DNA of 64,000 bases from an uncultured Prevotellaceae bacterium. GTDB lineage: Bacteria; Bacteroidota; Bacteroidia; Bacteroidales; Bacteroidaceae. How positions within the stretch are numbered: position 1 is the stretch's first letter; each line of letters opens with the position of its first letter. This document shows positions 1-7,906 of this stretch, in pieces. The stretch lies in assembly GCA_902790625.1 (NCBI GenBank), contig CADASP010000018.1:1-64000 (forward strand), read 5' to 3'. The notes under the pieces were generated by a model. It was not told the DNA's origin, did not search any database, and saw only the letters and a program-made list of their open reading frames with translations. The position numbers and the translations under genes are program-made.

Positions 1-22
1 TTCTCCGCGGTAGAAATGCGTT

Positions 23-55
23 GCAAAGGTAAGCGGATTTTTGAGAACCACCAAA
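23..55 (-). promoter_or_regulatory. Bacteroidetes-type promoter reading out of the left edge
   Basis: On the minus strand TTTG (52-55) is followed by 20 nt and TACCTTTGC (23-31), matching the Bacteroidetes sigma-ABfr form TTTG-N19/20-TAnnTTTG. It would start a transcript running off the left end of the window, so the gene it serves is not visible. It lies downstream of the BspA-like gene, which is on the same strand. Confidence 0.6.
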
Positions 56-147
56 AAGCAAGTCCGAAGTGTTAAAATCTAAAAGTGGTTGATATACAGA
101 GGTTTATCTCTATGTGTTTTTCATTATTTATGGTTGTTTAGAGGACT

Positions 148-723
148 CTAAATACAATATGCGAATGCATAGCTGCCGATGCTGGTCACGGAGTTCGGGA
201 TGGTCACGCTCGTCAGACTGTAGCAGCCATAAAACGCATAGCTGCTGATGCTGGTCACGGAGTTCGGAATAATGAGGTCTTTTACTTCTTCTTCATTCAA
301 ATATAAATCAGCATAACGAAGTGGATTAGAGCTTGAGCTTTCAAATTCAATGATACACCAAGCAGACAAATCGGATATGTTTACTCTTGATAGGCCGTAT
401 AAGTCATAAAACGCATCTTTGCCGATACTGGTCACGGAGTTCGGGATGGCCACGCTCGTCAACTCAGAACTGTATTTGAATGCCTCATCTCCGATGCGGG
501 TCACGGAGTACGTGGTTCCATTGTACGTGACGGTTTCAGGAATGACCACGCTACCAGTGTATTTATAATAAAAATTTAAATCGCTATGAGTCACTATTGC
601 ATTTGTCCCTGAAAAGAAGTAATAGATACCGTCAATATTGACGATTGCCAAAGCCTTTGCTCCAACCATGCTCATGAGCATGGTGAGCAGGATTATTTGT
701 TTCAATTTCATATAGTTATTCAA
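148..723 (-). CDS. short BspA-like leucine-rich-repeat secreted protein
   Basis: This is a 191-residue protein with an N-terminal signal peptide (about residues 6-27). It contains several copies of the BspA/LRR_5 motif (IPNSVTSIG..AF), at about residues 90-110, 152-170 and 173-189. Such proteins are usually exported adhesins or surface proteins in Bacteroidales and are normally much longer, with a C-terminal anchor or secretion tail. Here the ORF ends in the middle of a repeat (..SYAFAYCI), so it is probably a truncated or decayed member. Its start overlaps the end of the DUF2971 gene by 8 bases, so both probably share a transcript. The family call is firm; function is unknown. Confidence 0.75.
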   Translation of the reverse strand: MNNYMKLKQIILLTMLMSMVGAKALAIVNIDGIYYFFSGTNAIVTHSDLNFYYKYTGSVVIPETVTYNGTTYSVTRIGDEAFKYSSELTSVAIPNSVTSIGKDAFYDLYGLSRVNISDLSAWCIIEFESSSSNPLRYADLYLNEEEVKDLIIPNSVTSISSYAFYGCYSLTSVTIPNSVTSIGSYAFAYCI

Positions 724-1519
724 TGATTAGTGATTTTTCATTTTTTTCTTTATCGAGATTAAACTTTGTTGGATTAATATTGATACCAGCAAGTTGAAGT
801 TTGTGTTCTAGTATTTTCATTTCTTCCTCACAGCAACCACTATCGATTTTCACTTCTGATACAATATCACTCCATGATAATTGTATTACTCTATCATCGC
901 CTCCATCTTTTTTAATCGTATCATTAGCATCGATGAAAAGGTATCTTACTTCCTCTTCGTAACTGAATGCAGGTCTTTTTAACAATAACAATGAAAGATA
1001 ACTTTCTTCAGTAAGAGGGCTAAATAATTCATCGTAATGTGGATTGTTTCTTTTATGGAGTCCATTTATTTCATTCTCTAACCTATATAGAATATTACCT
1101 TCGAATACCCGCATATTGTTGCGTGCAGCATAAGAATCTAATTGTTTACGTAATTCAACTCGATTTAAAGTAAATTGTACACATCTTTCAGCTAATCCCT
1201 TTTTGTCAGCAACATATACTTTCCAAGCAGCTTCATTGGTTCGTTTTTGACTAAAGCAACATGCATATACTTTTGCAGGATAATATGACGTAGTATCAAC
1301 TCTGTTGTAAGTAGCACTATAAAACCGACTTTCGTATTTGTCTTTCCAATGAGATGGTTCAACTATGTATAACCCTCCTTCTAATGCTTTTATCGCAGAA
1401 ACGAAATCCATGTATTTATACAGGTTCTTCTTCGCCACATCACCTATTCTATAGCAATGTTTGTATCTTCCGATTAGATTGATTTTTCGAACCAAACCAT
1501 TTAAATTACCGTTTTCCAT
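716..1519 (-). CDS. DUF2971 family protein
   Basis: This is a 267-residue soluble protein without a signal peptide. The pattern LYKYMDF (about residue 33), then W-x-D-x-x-E (about 58-63), then a Cys/Ser-rich segment followed by a Trp and a Gly-rich stretch resembles DUF2971. That family is common in mobile and defence-linked loci and has no established function. Base composition is distinctly AT-richer than the housekeeping genes in this window, which suggests acquisition. It lies between the probable structured RNA upstream (1545-1934) and the short BspA-like gene downstream. It could be transcribed from the promoter at 1938-1969. Family assignment is by motif memory and is moderate. Confidence 0.6.
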   Translation of the reverse strand: MENGNLNGLVRKINLIGRYKHCYRIGDVAKKNLYKYMDFVSAIKALEGGLYIVEPSHWKDKYESRFYSATYNRVDTTSYYPAKVYACCFSQKRTNEAAWKVYVADKKGLAERCVQFTLNRVELRKQLDSYAARNNMRVFEGNILYRLENEINGLHKRNNPHYDELFSPLTEESYLSLLLLKRPAFSYEEEVRYLFIDANDTIKKDGGDDRVIQLSWSDIVSEVKIDSGCCEEEMKILEHKLQLAGININPTKFNLDKEKNEKSLIIE

Positions 1520-1544
1520 ATTCTTTGTTCTTATTTGCCTACCC

Positions 1545-1934
1545 GCTCTCCCTGCTTCGGCTGGTTTGACTTGAGGGATATGGAAACAAAAAGGGCGCGG
1601 GAGTAAACTTTCTGTCGCTTATCCCACGCTCAGGCCTTCGCATTGCCCCTTTATCAAGATAAGCAACTCAGCCAGCCCGCACCTTCGCGTATTATACAAA
1701 TAATGCTGGGAGCCAGTAATGGCTTCCGAACATCAGGATATAATACACCCTGTGCAGACGCTTCGTTATGATTATCTTCTGATAAAGTTCAAGTTGCGAA
1801 GTTGAGCGTAGAAGATAACGTTCTGAAAACGTCCTTTCCCCCTTTTGGCCAAGCCCTACAAACGGCTGTGGTGGCCTGAAAGGGATGTTCCACAATGTAA
1901 TGTGACTCGCCCTGCCCGAAGGCTGGCTTAGTCG
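1545..1934 (-). ncRNA. probable structured non-coding RNA (class not recognised)
   Basis: This minus-strand transcript would begin a few bases after the promoter at 1938-1969. Its first 14 nt (complement of 1921-1934) can pair with the complement of 1664-1677, closing a long-range stem with one G.U pair and one mismatch. Inside are more helices: GCC-UUCG-GGC just after the start, a 9-bp stem UUAUCUUCU/AGAAGAUAA, AGCCA-UUAC-UGGCU, a 10-bp stem GUGUAUUAUA with UGUAUAAUACGC, and GCUUAUC/GAUAAGC. It does not carry the landmarks of tmRNA, RNase P RNA, SRP RNA or group II introns. A 67-codon ORF inside it is probably spurious. The 3' end is a guess. Confidence 0.55.
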
Positions 1935-1937
1935 TTT

Positions 1938-1969
1938 GCAAAGTTACGAACAAAAAATGGAACCGCCAA
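1938..1969 (-). promoter_or_regulatory. promoter of the structured RNA
   Basis: On the minus strand TTGG (1966-1969) is followed by exactly 19 nt and TAACTTTGC (1938-1946). This is one base away from the Bacteroidetes consensus. The predicted start falls at about 1931-1934, exactly where the closing stem of the RNA begins. Confidence 0.65.
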
Positions 1970-2396
1970 CGGAATCAGAGAAAAGTTTTGACCCGACGGA
2001 TGAAATGACATCTTGAATGGAAACAGGAAACAACCGTCGTTGCAGTTTTGCACAGAAATAATCATAATTCTCATCAACAACCCAATTTAACCTACATTCT
2101 TCAGCATTATATCTACTCATGCCGTATCCCCCTTGCCTACAGCGTTACCAACGGGACGCAAAAATAATTCATAAATTTTATGAGGCATTTATGGACATTT
2201 ATGGTCATTTACGTTCTTCGACGAGCGAAGCGGCAGAGCCGAGCGGCGTCGCAGACATATAAAATGTATCCATAAAAAAGGAGAGAAAAAGACCTAAATT
2301 GAACGCGAAAGGGCAGAAAATCATCACTCCGCAGCCCTTTTTTGCCCTTTTGAGGGTGTGGTGAAGAGGGCGTTTTGAGGCTTATCATGACAGATG

Positions 2397-2690
2397 ACAG
2401 ATGACAGTTCGATTTTAGCATCGTAATGGCCACAAAAAGGGCCTCCAAAATTTGTAACTATCTAATATGTAGTTATATATATATTTATAAATAATAATAT
2501 ATATAGTAAATTTATTAATATTTCTATTAAAAAACAGCTTTTTTAGGCTAAAAAACGCCCATTTTCGGCCTTCTATCCCGCGAAATGCCCACTCCAGCAC
2601 TCCCCCTAAAAGAGCCTTCCGAGGCCTCTGAAATGGTTTGTAGGGCACCCGCGTGCGGTACCCCCCCCTTAAAATGGAACTGTCATCTGT
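2397..2690. repeat. 14-bp inverted repeat flanking an AT-rich segment
   Basis: ACAGATGACAGTTC at 2397-2410 is matched by its exact reverse complement at 2677-2690. The left copy lies in a short direct repeat (GACAGAT twice). The right copy is followed by further CTGT-containing repeats. The spacing of 266 bp and the AT-rich interior suggest a miniature element, but no target duplication was established. Confidence 0.5.
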
Positions 2691-2955
2691 AAGAACTGTA
2701 ATAACTGTCACGCGCTGCCGTTTCCCTGCCTAAAACAGGCCGTTTCCAGATGTAAACAACATCGTTTCCGGGCGCATACTGTGCGTTTACAATAAAATAG
2801 GCTGCGATAGCGTAAGAAGCTGATAATAACATGGGTTTTGGGCTTGTTCTTTTCGTAGGCTATCGCCTTTGTAAAAGCGACAGAGCAGGAGCTGAAGGAG
2901 TGCCTGTGATGTGCCGAAATACTAAATAAACCCGTTGGCGGAATTAGATTTGTTT

Positions 2956-3033
2956 AAACTGCGACGTGGCCTATATAAATCGTGACGCAGTTTTTATAAA
3001 CTACGTCGTGGTCTATAAAAACCACGACGTAGT
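2956..3033. repeat. two adjacent hairpin-forming palindromes
   Basis: The first, 2956-2993, has imperfect arms beginning AAACTGCG and ending CGCAGTTT. The second, 3000-3033, has perfect 13-bp arms ACTACGTCGTGGT / ACCACGACGTAGT around an 8-nt loop. The arms of the two hairpins resemble each other, so this is probably a duplicated palindromic repeat. They could act as terminators or be parts of a mobile element. Confidence 0.6.
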
Positions 3034-3116
3034 CTGAAGAATGTCTGCGTGTCCTCTCACAACGAGGCGGCATAGGATTCCTTTGCTTCCGTTTCATTTA
3101 GTCAATGTCAATATGC

Positions 3117-3157
3117 ATAAAAAATCGCCATGATTCTTCGGGAACCATGGCGATTTA
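3117..3157 (-). terminator. rho-independent terminator after the fimbrillin-like gene
   Basis: On the minus strand AAATCGCCATGGTTCC and its complement pair around a CGAA-type loop. The stem is followed by a run of T residues (complement of the A-run at 3117-3124). It lies 20 nt past the stop codon at 3177. Confidence 0.8.
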
Positions 3158-3176
3158 AGTACATGATAAACAAGGG

Positions 3177-4898
3177 CTATTCTACTTCGCGGATTAGTCG
3201 CACTGAATTACCAAGTCTACGCACAGTATAGTTAGTGGAACTTGTTGTAACATTTCCTGTTTTACTAAAGTCCAAAGAGCCGCCCCTCCACTCATTGCCA
3301 AACTTGAATATTGTACTTGACCAATACTTGCCTTCATTTGGATAAGTCAATTCAATGCCACTTCTGACATTCGCCGCAGGAAGGAACACGCATCCCAGTT
3401 TTTCAAACGTTGCCCATTTTTCAGCATCACAAGTTGTTCCTGCATATCCGGTAGTTTTATATTTTATTGTTCTGTCTAACGATCCATCCCAGTTATCCGG
3501 GAACAAAATGATGCCTTTCACACCCACGACGGTAGCGGAAGTGTACAAAGATTTCGTCTCCATAAAGGTGGGAACATCCGTCCTTGTATATACTTTCCTC
3601 TCTCTTGCTATGGCGTATGCCCATTCGTTAGATGTGAAAAGACGCCATGAATAATCACCACCATTGGTGATCTTCTCGGTGGAATTACCAGTTGCACTAT
3701 GATATACGCCCCAGTCATAATCGGTGCCAGCTAAATCGCCGTTATAATAATCACCGACATTTTTGGAGGTCATCCATGGATTTTTACCGTTATAACCGCT
3801 TGTACCCCAGCAGAAAAGGTCACGGGCCACATCCTTGTCAGCAGACGTATTGTATTTTGTAAAGCCATCAACCGTCACATTACCTCGGTAAGTAGCCGTT
3901 TCGGCTGGTCCGTCACCCATAAAGTCATATTGATTCTCTGCGAAACGCCATTCTCCAGTGCCGTCTTCTTTGCCGAGATACTGCAGGTTACCCGGGGCAA
4001 AGACGACCTGCTTGCCTTCAGCAACGGAGATAAGGCCAGGCATCAATGTGGTGACCTTACGACCATGGGCACGTTGGGCGGTATAGGTGAAATCATTTGT
4101 CAAAGTGAGAACAGCTATATCGCTGCTGTTGTAAGCCGTGACGGTGACATCGGTATAGTCGCCTGTCGGCAGGGGCAGATTCAGATCCATTTCGCCAGCC
4201 AAGTCTGTGCCGAGATCGGTGATGGTGATGATGTCGTCGGTCTCGGTGGTTGTGGTCTGGATTTCCGAAGTGCCGGGAACGGGGCTGGCTATTGAGAAGT
4301 CACCAGAGACCTTCTTGCCGTTGAAGCCAATGGTCAGATAGGAAGTGCTGGCAGGAATGTTTTTCACCGTGAGGCGCAGCAGTCCGCAGAGCTGCTTGAA
4401 CTCCCATCCGCTACCCGGTTCGTTGGTGGCAATCATCGGGCAGGGAGTGGTGGTGCCGCTCACCTCGGCCAGCGAGTAGCTGCTGGGCAGAGTCACGTCA
4501 AGGGTGCTACCTTCCTGTCCATAGTTTTCAGCCGACTCGTCCACGATGGAGGCAGGATAGACTGCGAAGGCATCGCGTTCCTTGCCCTCGGGATATTCGA
4601 CGGTAAATTCGGCTTCGTTTGTGCCTTCGCCCGAAGTAAGCTCGGCTGTGTAATACTTTCCGTCGCTTACGTGGACGGCAATCTCGTCGCTCTCACTCCA
4701 TGTGAACTTAGCCATGTCATTGACATCCGCACGCGTCGTACTCTTTGAGTCACTGTTGATGGCCGTAATGGTCTCAGTAATCATCTTCACATCGCCCGTC
4801 ACGTCGTCCTCGGGACTTGCTACAACGGTGTTGTCTTCATTGCTGCAGGCAGCGGCCAGCATGGCCAGTGCAGCCATATAAATGAGGTTCTTTTTCAT
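3177..4898 (-). CDS. fimbrillin-like surface lipoprotein
   Basis: This is a 573-residue lipoprotein precursor. The signal peptide ends in the lipobox LAAAC with Cys18 as the predicted lipidated residue. Residues about 20-290 resemble the fimbrillin/Mfa-type N-terminal module (TRADV, then an AxYPAS-like segment, then the G+KVT..L end). Residues about 290-573 resemble the Fibrobacter-type paralogous domain found on Bacteroidales surface proteins (FAPGNLQY near the start; WG.YN, SWRLFTSNEW and a final RLIREVE). It is likely anchored on the outer membrane and may serve in adhesion or glycan contact. A 40-residue peptide gene precedes it on the same strand. Fimbrillin assignment is by overall pattern. 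Confidence 0.75.
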   Translation of the reverse strand: MKKNLIYMAALAMLAAACSNEDNTVVASPEDDVTGDVKMITETITAINSDSKSTTRADVNDMAKFTWSESDEIAVHVSDGKYYTAELTSGEGTNEAEFTVEYPEGKERDAFAVYPASIVDESAENYGQEGSTLDVTLPSSYSLAEVSGTTTPCPMIATNEPGSGWEFKQLCGLLRLTVKNIPASTSYLTIGFNGKKVSGDFSIASPVPGTSEIQTTTTETDDIITITDLGTDLAGEMDLNLPLPTGDYTDVTVTAYNSSDIAVLTLTNDFTYTAQRAHGRKVTTLMPGLISVAEGKQVVFAPGNLQYLGKEDGTGEWRFAENQYDFMGDGPAETATYRGNVTVDGFTKYNTSADKDVARDLFCWGTSGYNGKNPWMTSKNVGDYYNGDLAGTDYDWGVYHSATGNSTEKITNGGDYSWRLFTSNEWAYAIARERKVYTRTDVPTFMETKSLYTSATVVGVKGIILFPDNWDGSLDRTIKYKTTGYAGTTCDAEKWATFEKLGCVFLPAANVRSGIELTYPNEGKYWSSTIFKFGNEWRGGSLDFSKTGNVTTSSTNYTVRRLGNSVRLIREVE

Positions 4899-4937
4899 CT
4901 TTGTTCCTGTTCTTTAATGGTTAAACACTTACTACCC

Positions 4938-5060
4938 TTATTCTTCGTCCCAAGTAAAATCTTCAGCCTTGGTAGTCTGTGGGCTGGCAGCGAGAATGTT
5001 ACACTGATGTTGCAACATGACGACCTTAATCGTCGGTTTCTGATAATCTTTCATTTTCAT
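4938..5060 (-). CDS. 40-residue peptide of the YxKPxIKVV type
   Basis: The ORF runs ATG AAA ATG AAA GAT TAT CAG AAA to ...TGG GAC GAA GAA TAA. It encodes a peptide starting MKMKDYQKPTIKVVMLQHQ and ending FTWDEE. The pattern 'Y-x-KP-x-IKVV-x-L-x6-LA-x-S' recalls short Prevotella and Bacteroides peptides that I remember next to fimbrillin-like or lipoprotein genes. Their role is unknown. The ORF is 39 nt upstream of the lipoprotein start and on the same strand, so co-transcription is likely. A decayed copy of the same start lies at 5229-5279, which supports the reading frame as real. Confidence 0.65.
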   Translation of the reverse strand: MKMKDYQKPTIKVVMLQHQCNILAASPQTTKAEDFTWDEE

Positions 5061-5362
5061 TTTTTGTAGTGTTTTGATGTTGTTATTAAAAGTTTGTGGT
5101 TCAAATTTCTTTATTGCGTAGGGGCTCTCTTGACGAAGTACCCTTTATGGGCTACAAATTTACTAATAATTATTGCACTTTACATTAATTATTGTGTTAA
5201 ATATTATTAAATCCCCATTCGCGCAAGTTTATAACACGGCCAATTTAATTGTCGGTTTCTGATAAACTTTCATTTTCATTTTTTGTTGTGTTTTGCTGTT
5301 GTTATTAAAAGTTTGTGGTTCAAATTTGTTTCTTGCGAGGGGGCTCTCTTGCCGAAGTACCG
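5032..5362 (-). repeat. direct duplication of a 112-bp leader
   Basis: The stretches 5032-5143 and 5251-5362 are near-identical direct repeats offset by 219 bp. Both contain the start of the peptide gene and the leader with a shared GGGGCTCTCTTG segment. Each is preceded on the minus strand by its own -7 element. These are TAAATTTG at 5155-5162 and TAACTTTGC at 5374-5382, so the fimbrillin-like operon probably has two promoters. Confidence 0.75.
5229..5279 (-). pseudogene. decayed copy of the 40-residue peptide gene
   Basis: This is a 16-codon ORF reading MKMKVYQKPTIKLAVL then TAA. Its first 12 residues match the intact peptide at 4938-5060 except for one residue (Val for Asp at position 5). 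The reading frame is then lost. It lies in the upstream copy of the duplicated leader, so it is a remnant rather than an independent gene. Confidence 0.6.
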
Positions 5363-5667
5363 CTAAAACGGCAGCAAAGTTACGAATTTATCTCGAAAAC
5401 TTATGTATTAAAATTCTACGAATGCCTAACTTGCCGATCTAATTGATATATTTCAACATAACGACTGAATTTGTCCGACCGATTCTCGAGCCGTATGGGA
5501 GCGCCAGATAAACCCCACAAACCAACAAAACAACAAAAACCATATGAGCATATCCCTGCATGCTCTGCCCAGGTGGCGCTGGCTGTCGGTGGGTGTTCCT
5601 TCTCGGATGAAATACTAAATAATTATAATATTTTAACCTTATTCTTGTGTAGTCGGCGAAAAATGTG

Positions 5668-5675
5668 TAATTTTG
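5668..5675 (+). promoter_or_regulatory. -7 element upstream of the EF-G paralogue
   Basis: TAATTTTG at 5668-5675 matches TAnnTTTG. A CTTG lies 20 nt upstream in place of TTTG. The implied leader to the start at 5743 is about 60 nt. The 91-codon ORF that crosses this leader is unlikely to be a gene. Confidence 0.5.
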
Positions 5676-5742
5676 AGCCGTTTTTGCGAAACCGCGTCAA
5701 AAAACCGCGTCATAACACCTATATAATTATACTAACAACACA

Positions 5743-7905
5743 ATGAAAGTTTATCAAACAAACGAAATCAAGAACATCGCACTCATTGGCAGTGCGGGTT
5801 GCGGCAAGACCACTCTTGCCGAGGCTTTAGTTTACGAAGCAGGCATCATCAAGCGCCGTGGCACCGTAGAGAGTAAGAACACGATGAGCGACTACTTCCC
5901 CGTGGAGCAGGAGTATGGCTACTCGGTGTTCAGCACCGTGTTCCACACTGAGTGGAACGGCAAGAAGCTGAACTTTGTCGACTGCCCAGGCAGCGACGAC
6001 TTTGTGGGCGGTGCCATCACTGCCCTGAACGTCACCGACCAGGCCGTGATCGTGGTGAACGGACAGTACGGTCCCGAAGTGGGCACGATGAATGCCTTCC
6101 GCAATACCGACAAGCTGGGTAAGCCCGTCATCTTCCTGGTGAACCAGCTGGACCGCGACAATTGCGACTTTGACCAGATTCTTCACAAGCTGAAGGATAC
6201 CTTCGGCCCCAACTGCGTGCCCGTGCAGTATCCCGTGGCTTGCGGCGCCGGCTTCAACAGCATCATCGACGTGCTCATCATGAAGAAGCTGACGTGGAAG
6301 CCCGAGGGTGGCGCTCCCACGATTGAGGACATCCCCGCCGACCAGATGGACAAGGCCCAGGAGTGGAAGGCTGCCCTGGTGGAGGCTGCCGCTGCTGGCG
6401 ACGATGCACTGATGGAGAAGTTCTTTGAGACGGAAGACCTCTCGGAAGACGAGATGCGCGAGGGCATCCGCAAGGGTCTCATCACCCGCAGCATCTTCCC
6501 CGTGTTCTGCGTGTGCGCCGGCCGCGATATGGGTGTGCGCCGCCTGATGGAGTTCCTGGGCAACGTGGTTCCCTTCGTGGACGAGATGCCCAAGGTGCAG
6601 AACGCCGCTGGCAAGGAGATTGCTCCGGACGCAGCAGGTCCTGCCTCGCTCTATTTCTTCAAGACTGGCATCGAGCCCCACATTGGTGAGGTGAGCTATT
6701 TCAAGGTGATGAGCGGCTCGGTGAAGAGCGGCGACGACCTGACGAATGCCGACCGCGGCTCGAAGGAGCGCATCGGTACGCTCTATGCTTGCGCTGGTGC
6801 CAACCGCGTGCAAGTGGACCAGCTGAACGCCGGCGACATTGGCTGCACGGTGAAGCTGAAGGACGTGAAGACGGGCAACACGCTGAACGGCAAGGACAAC
6901 ACCGACTGGAAGTTTGACTTCATCAAGTTCCCCAACTCGAAGTTCTCGCGTGCCATCAAGGCCCTGAACGAGAGTGAGACCGAGAAGATGATGGCCGCCC
7001 TGAACAAGATGCGCCAGGAAGACCCGACATGGGTGGTGGAGCAGTCGAAGGAGTTGCGCCAGATCATCGTTCACGGACAGGGTGAGTTCCACCTGCGCAC
7101 GCTGAAGTGGCGCATGGAGAACAACGAGAAGATTATGATTGAATACCAGGAGCCGAAGATTCCTTACCGTGAGACCATCTCGAAGATGGCCCGCGCTGAC
7201 TATCGCCACAAGAAGCAGTCGGGTGGCAGCGGACAGTTTGGTGAGGTGCACCTCATCATCGAGCCTTACACCGAGGGCATGGAAGACCCCGTGAGCTTCA
7301 TGATTGGCAACCAGGAGTTCAAGATGAACATCAAGGGCAAGGAAGAAATCGACCTGGAGTGGGGCGGCAAGCTCGTGTTCATCAACAGCGTCGTGGGTGG
7401 TGCCATCGACCTGCGCTTCATGCCCGCCATCCTGAAGGGTATCATGCAGCGCATGGAGCAGGGACCCCTCACCGGCAGCTATGCTCGCGACGTGCGCGTC
7501 ATCGTCTACGACGGTAAGATGCACCCCGTGGACTCCAATGAACTCTCGTTCATGCTTGCTGCACGTAACGCCTTCTCAATGGCATTCCGCGAGGCAGGAC
7601 CCAAGGTGCTGGAGCCTATCTACGACCTCGAAGTGCTCGTTCCCGCCGACTACATGGGCGACGTGATGAGCGACCTGCAGGGACGCCGCGCCATCATCAT
7701 GGGTATGGACAGTGAGGCTGGCTATCAGAAGCTTAACGCCAAGATTCCTCTGAAGGAGCTGGCCAGCTACAGCATCGCCCTGAGCTCTATCACCGGTGGA
7801 CGCGCTTCGTTCCAGACCAAGTTCTCAAGCTATGAGCTGGTGCCCAACGACATACAGCAGGCCCTGATCAAGCAGCATGAGGAAGAGATGAAGGACGAGG
7901 ATTAA
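5743..7905 (+). CDS. fusA2: EF-G paralogue with altered GTPase motifs (EF-G2 type)
   Basis: This is a 720-residue translation factor with the EF-G domain order. The P-loop GSAGCGKT is at residues 16-23. The G3 motif reads DCPGSDDF (80-87) where canonical EF-G has D-x-PGHVDF, so the catalytic His is Ser84. Switch I lacks the usual RGITI (here EYGYSV), and G4 reads NQLD (134-137) instead of NKxD. These losses predict weak or absent GTP hydrolysis. From memory, a Bacteroides EF-G paralogue (EF-G2) has been reported to support translocation without GTP hydrolysis during starvation. It is followed after one base by a lipoprotein gene, so the two are co-transcribed. A canonical EF-G is presumably elsewhere. 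Confidence 0.88.
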   Translation: MKVYQTNEIKNIALIGSAGCGKTTLAEALVYEAGIIKRRGTVESKNTMSDYFPVEQEYGYSVFSTVFHTEWNGKKLNFVDCPGSDDFVGGAITALNVTDQAVIVVNGQYGPEVGTMNAFRNTDKLGKPVIFLVNQLDRDNCDFDQILHKLKDTFGPNCVPVQYPVACGAGFNSIIDVLIMKKLTWKPEGGAPTIEDIPADQMDKAQEWKAALVEAAAAGDDALMEKFFETEDLSEDEMREGIRKGLITRSIFPVFCVCAGRDMGVRRLMEFLGNVVPFVDEMPKVQNAAGKEIAPDAAGPASLYFFKTGIEPHIGEVSYFKVMSGSVKSGDDLTNADRGSKERIGTLYACAGANRVQVDQLNAGDIGCTVKLKDVKTGNTLNGKDNTDWKFDFIKFPNSKFSRAIKALNESETEKMMAALNKMRQEDPTWVVEQSKELRQIIVHGQGEFHLRTLKWRMENNEKIMIEYQEPKIPYRETISKMARADYRHKKQSGGSGQFGEVHLIIEPYTEGMEDPVSFMIGNQEFKMNIKGKEEIDLEWGGKLVFINSVVGGAIDLRFMPAILKGIMQRMEQGPLTGSYARDVRVIVYDGKMHPVDSNELSFMLAARNAFSMAFREAGPKVLEPIYDLEVLVPADYMGDVMSDLQGRRAIIMGMDSEAGYQKLNAKIPLKELASYSIALSSITGGRASFQTKFSSYELVPNDIQQALIKQHEEEMKDED

Positions 7906-7906
7906 A

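Larger units (their letters stand above)
1970..3116. other. non-coding, palindrome-rich accessory gap
   Basis: I see no convincing gene in these 1.1 kb. The small minus-strand ORFs at 2209-2448 and 2415-2711 have low-complexity, AT-driven translations and no recognisable family. The stretch holds an AT-rich core (about 2459-2535), a 14-bp inverted repeat (2397-2690) and two strong hairpins (2956-3033). It looks like the remains of a mobile or repeat insertion. Confidence 0.6.

Noticed and set aside
1692..1895. 67-codon ORF inside the structured RNA
   Set aside because: It is better explained by RNA structure. The frame includes both arms of several helices and no protein family is recognisable.
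1545..1934. tmRNA or RNase P RNA
   Set aside because: No tag-peptide ORF, no tRNA-like ends and no RNase P core sequences such as GGAAAGTCC were found on either strand.
2415..2711. 98-codon minus-strand ORF in the accessory gap
   Set aside because: The second half is an A/T-run translation (repeated I, Y, N, K) and the first half lies in inverted repeats.
5471..5746. 91-codon ORF before the EF-G paralogue
   Set aside because: It covers the promoter and leader, has unstructured composition and overlaps the EF-G start by 4 bp only by chance.
5827..7524. 565-codon ORF antisense to the EF-G paralogue
   Set aside because: The translation is rich in His, Ala, Leu and Val without any domain. It mirrors the codon bias of the real gene on the plus strand, which has clear translation-factor motifs.
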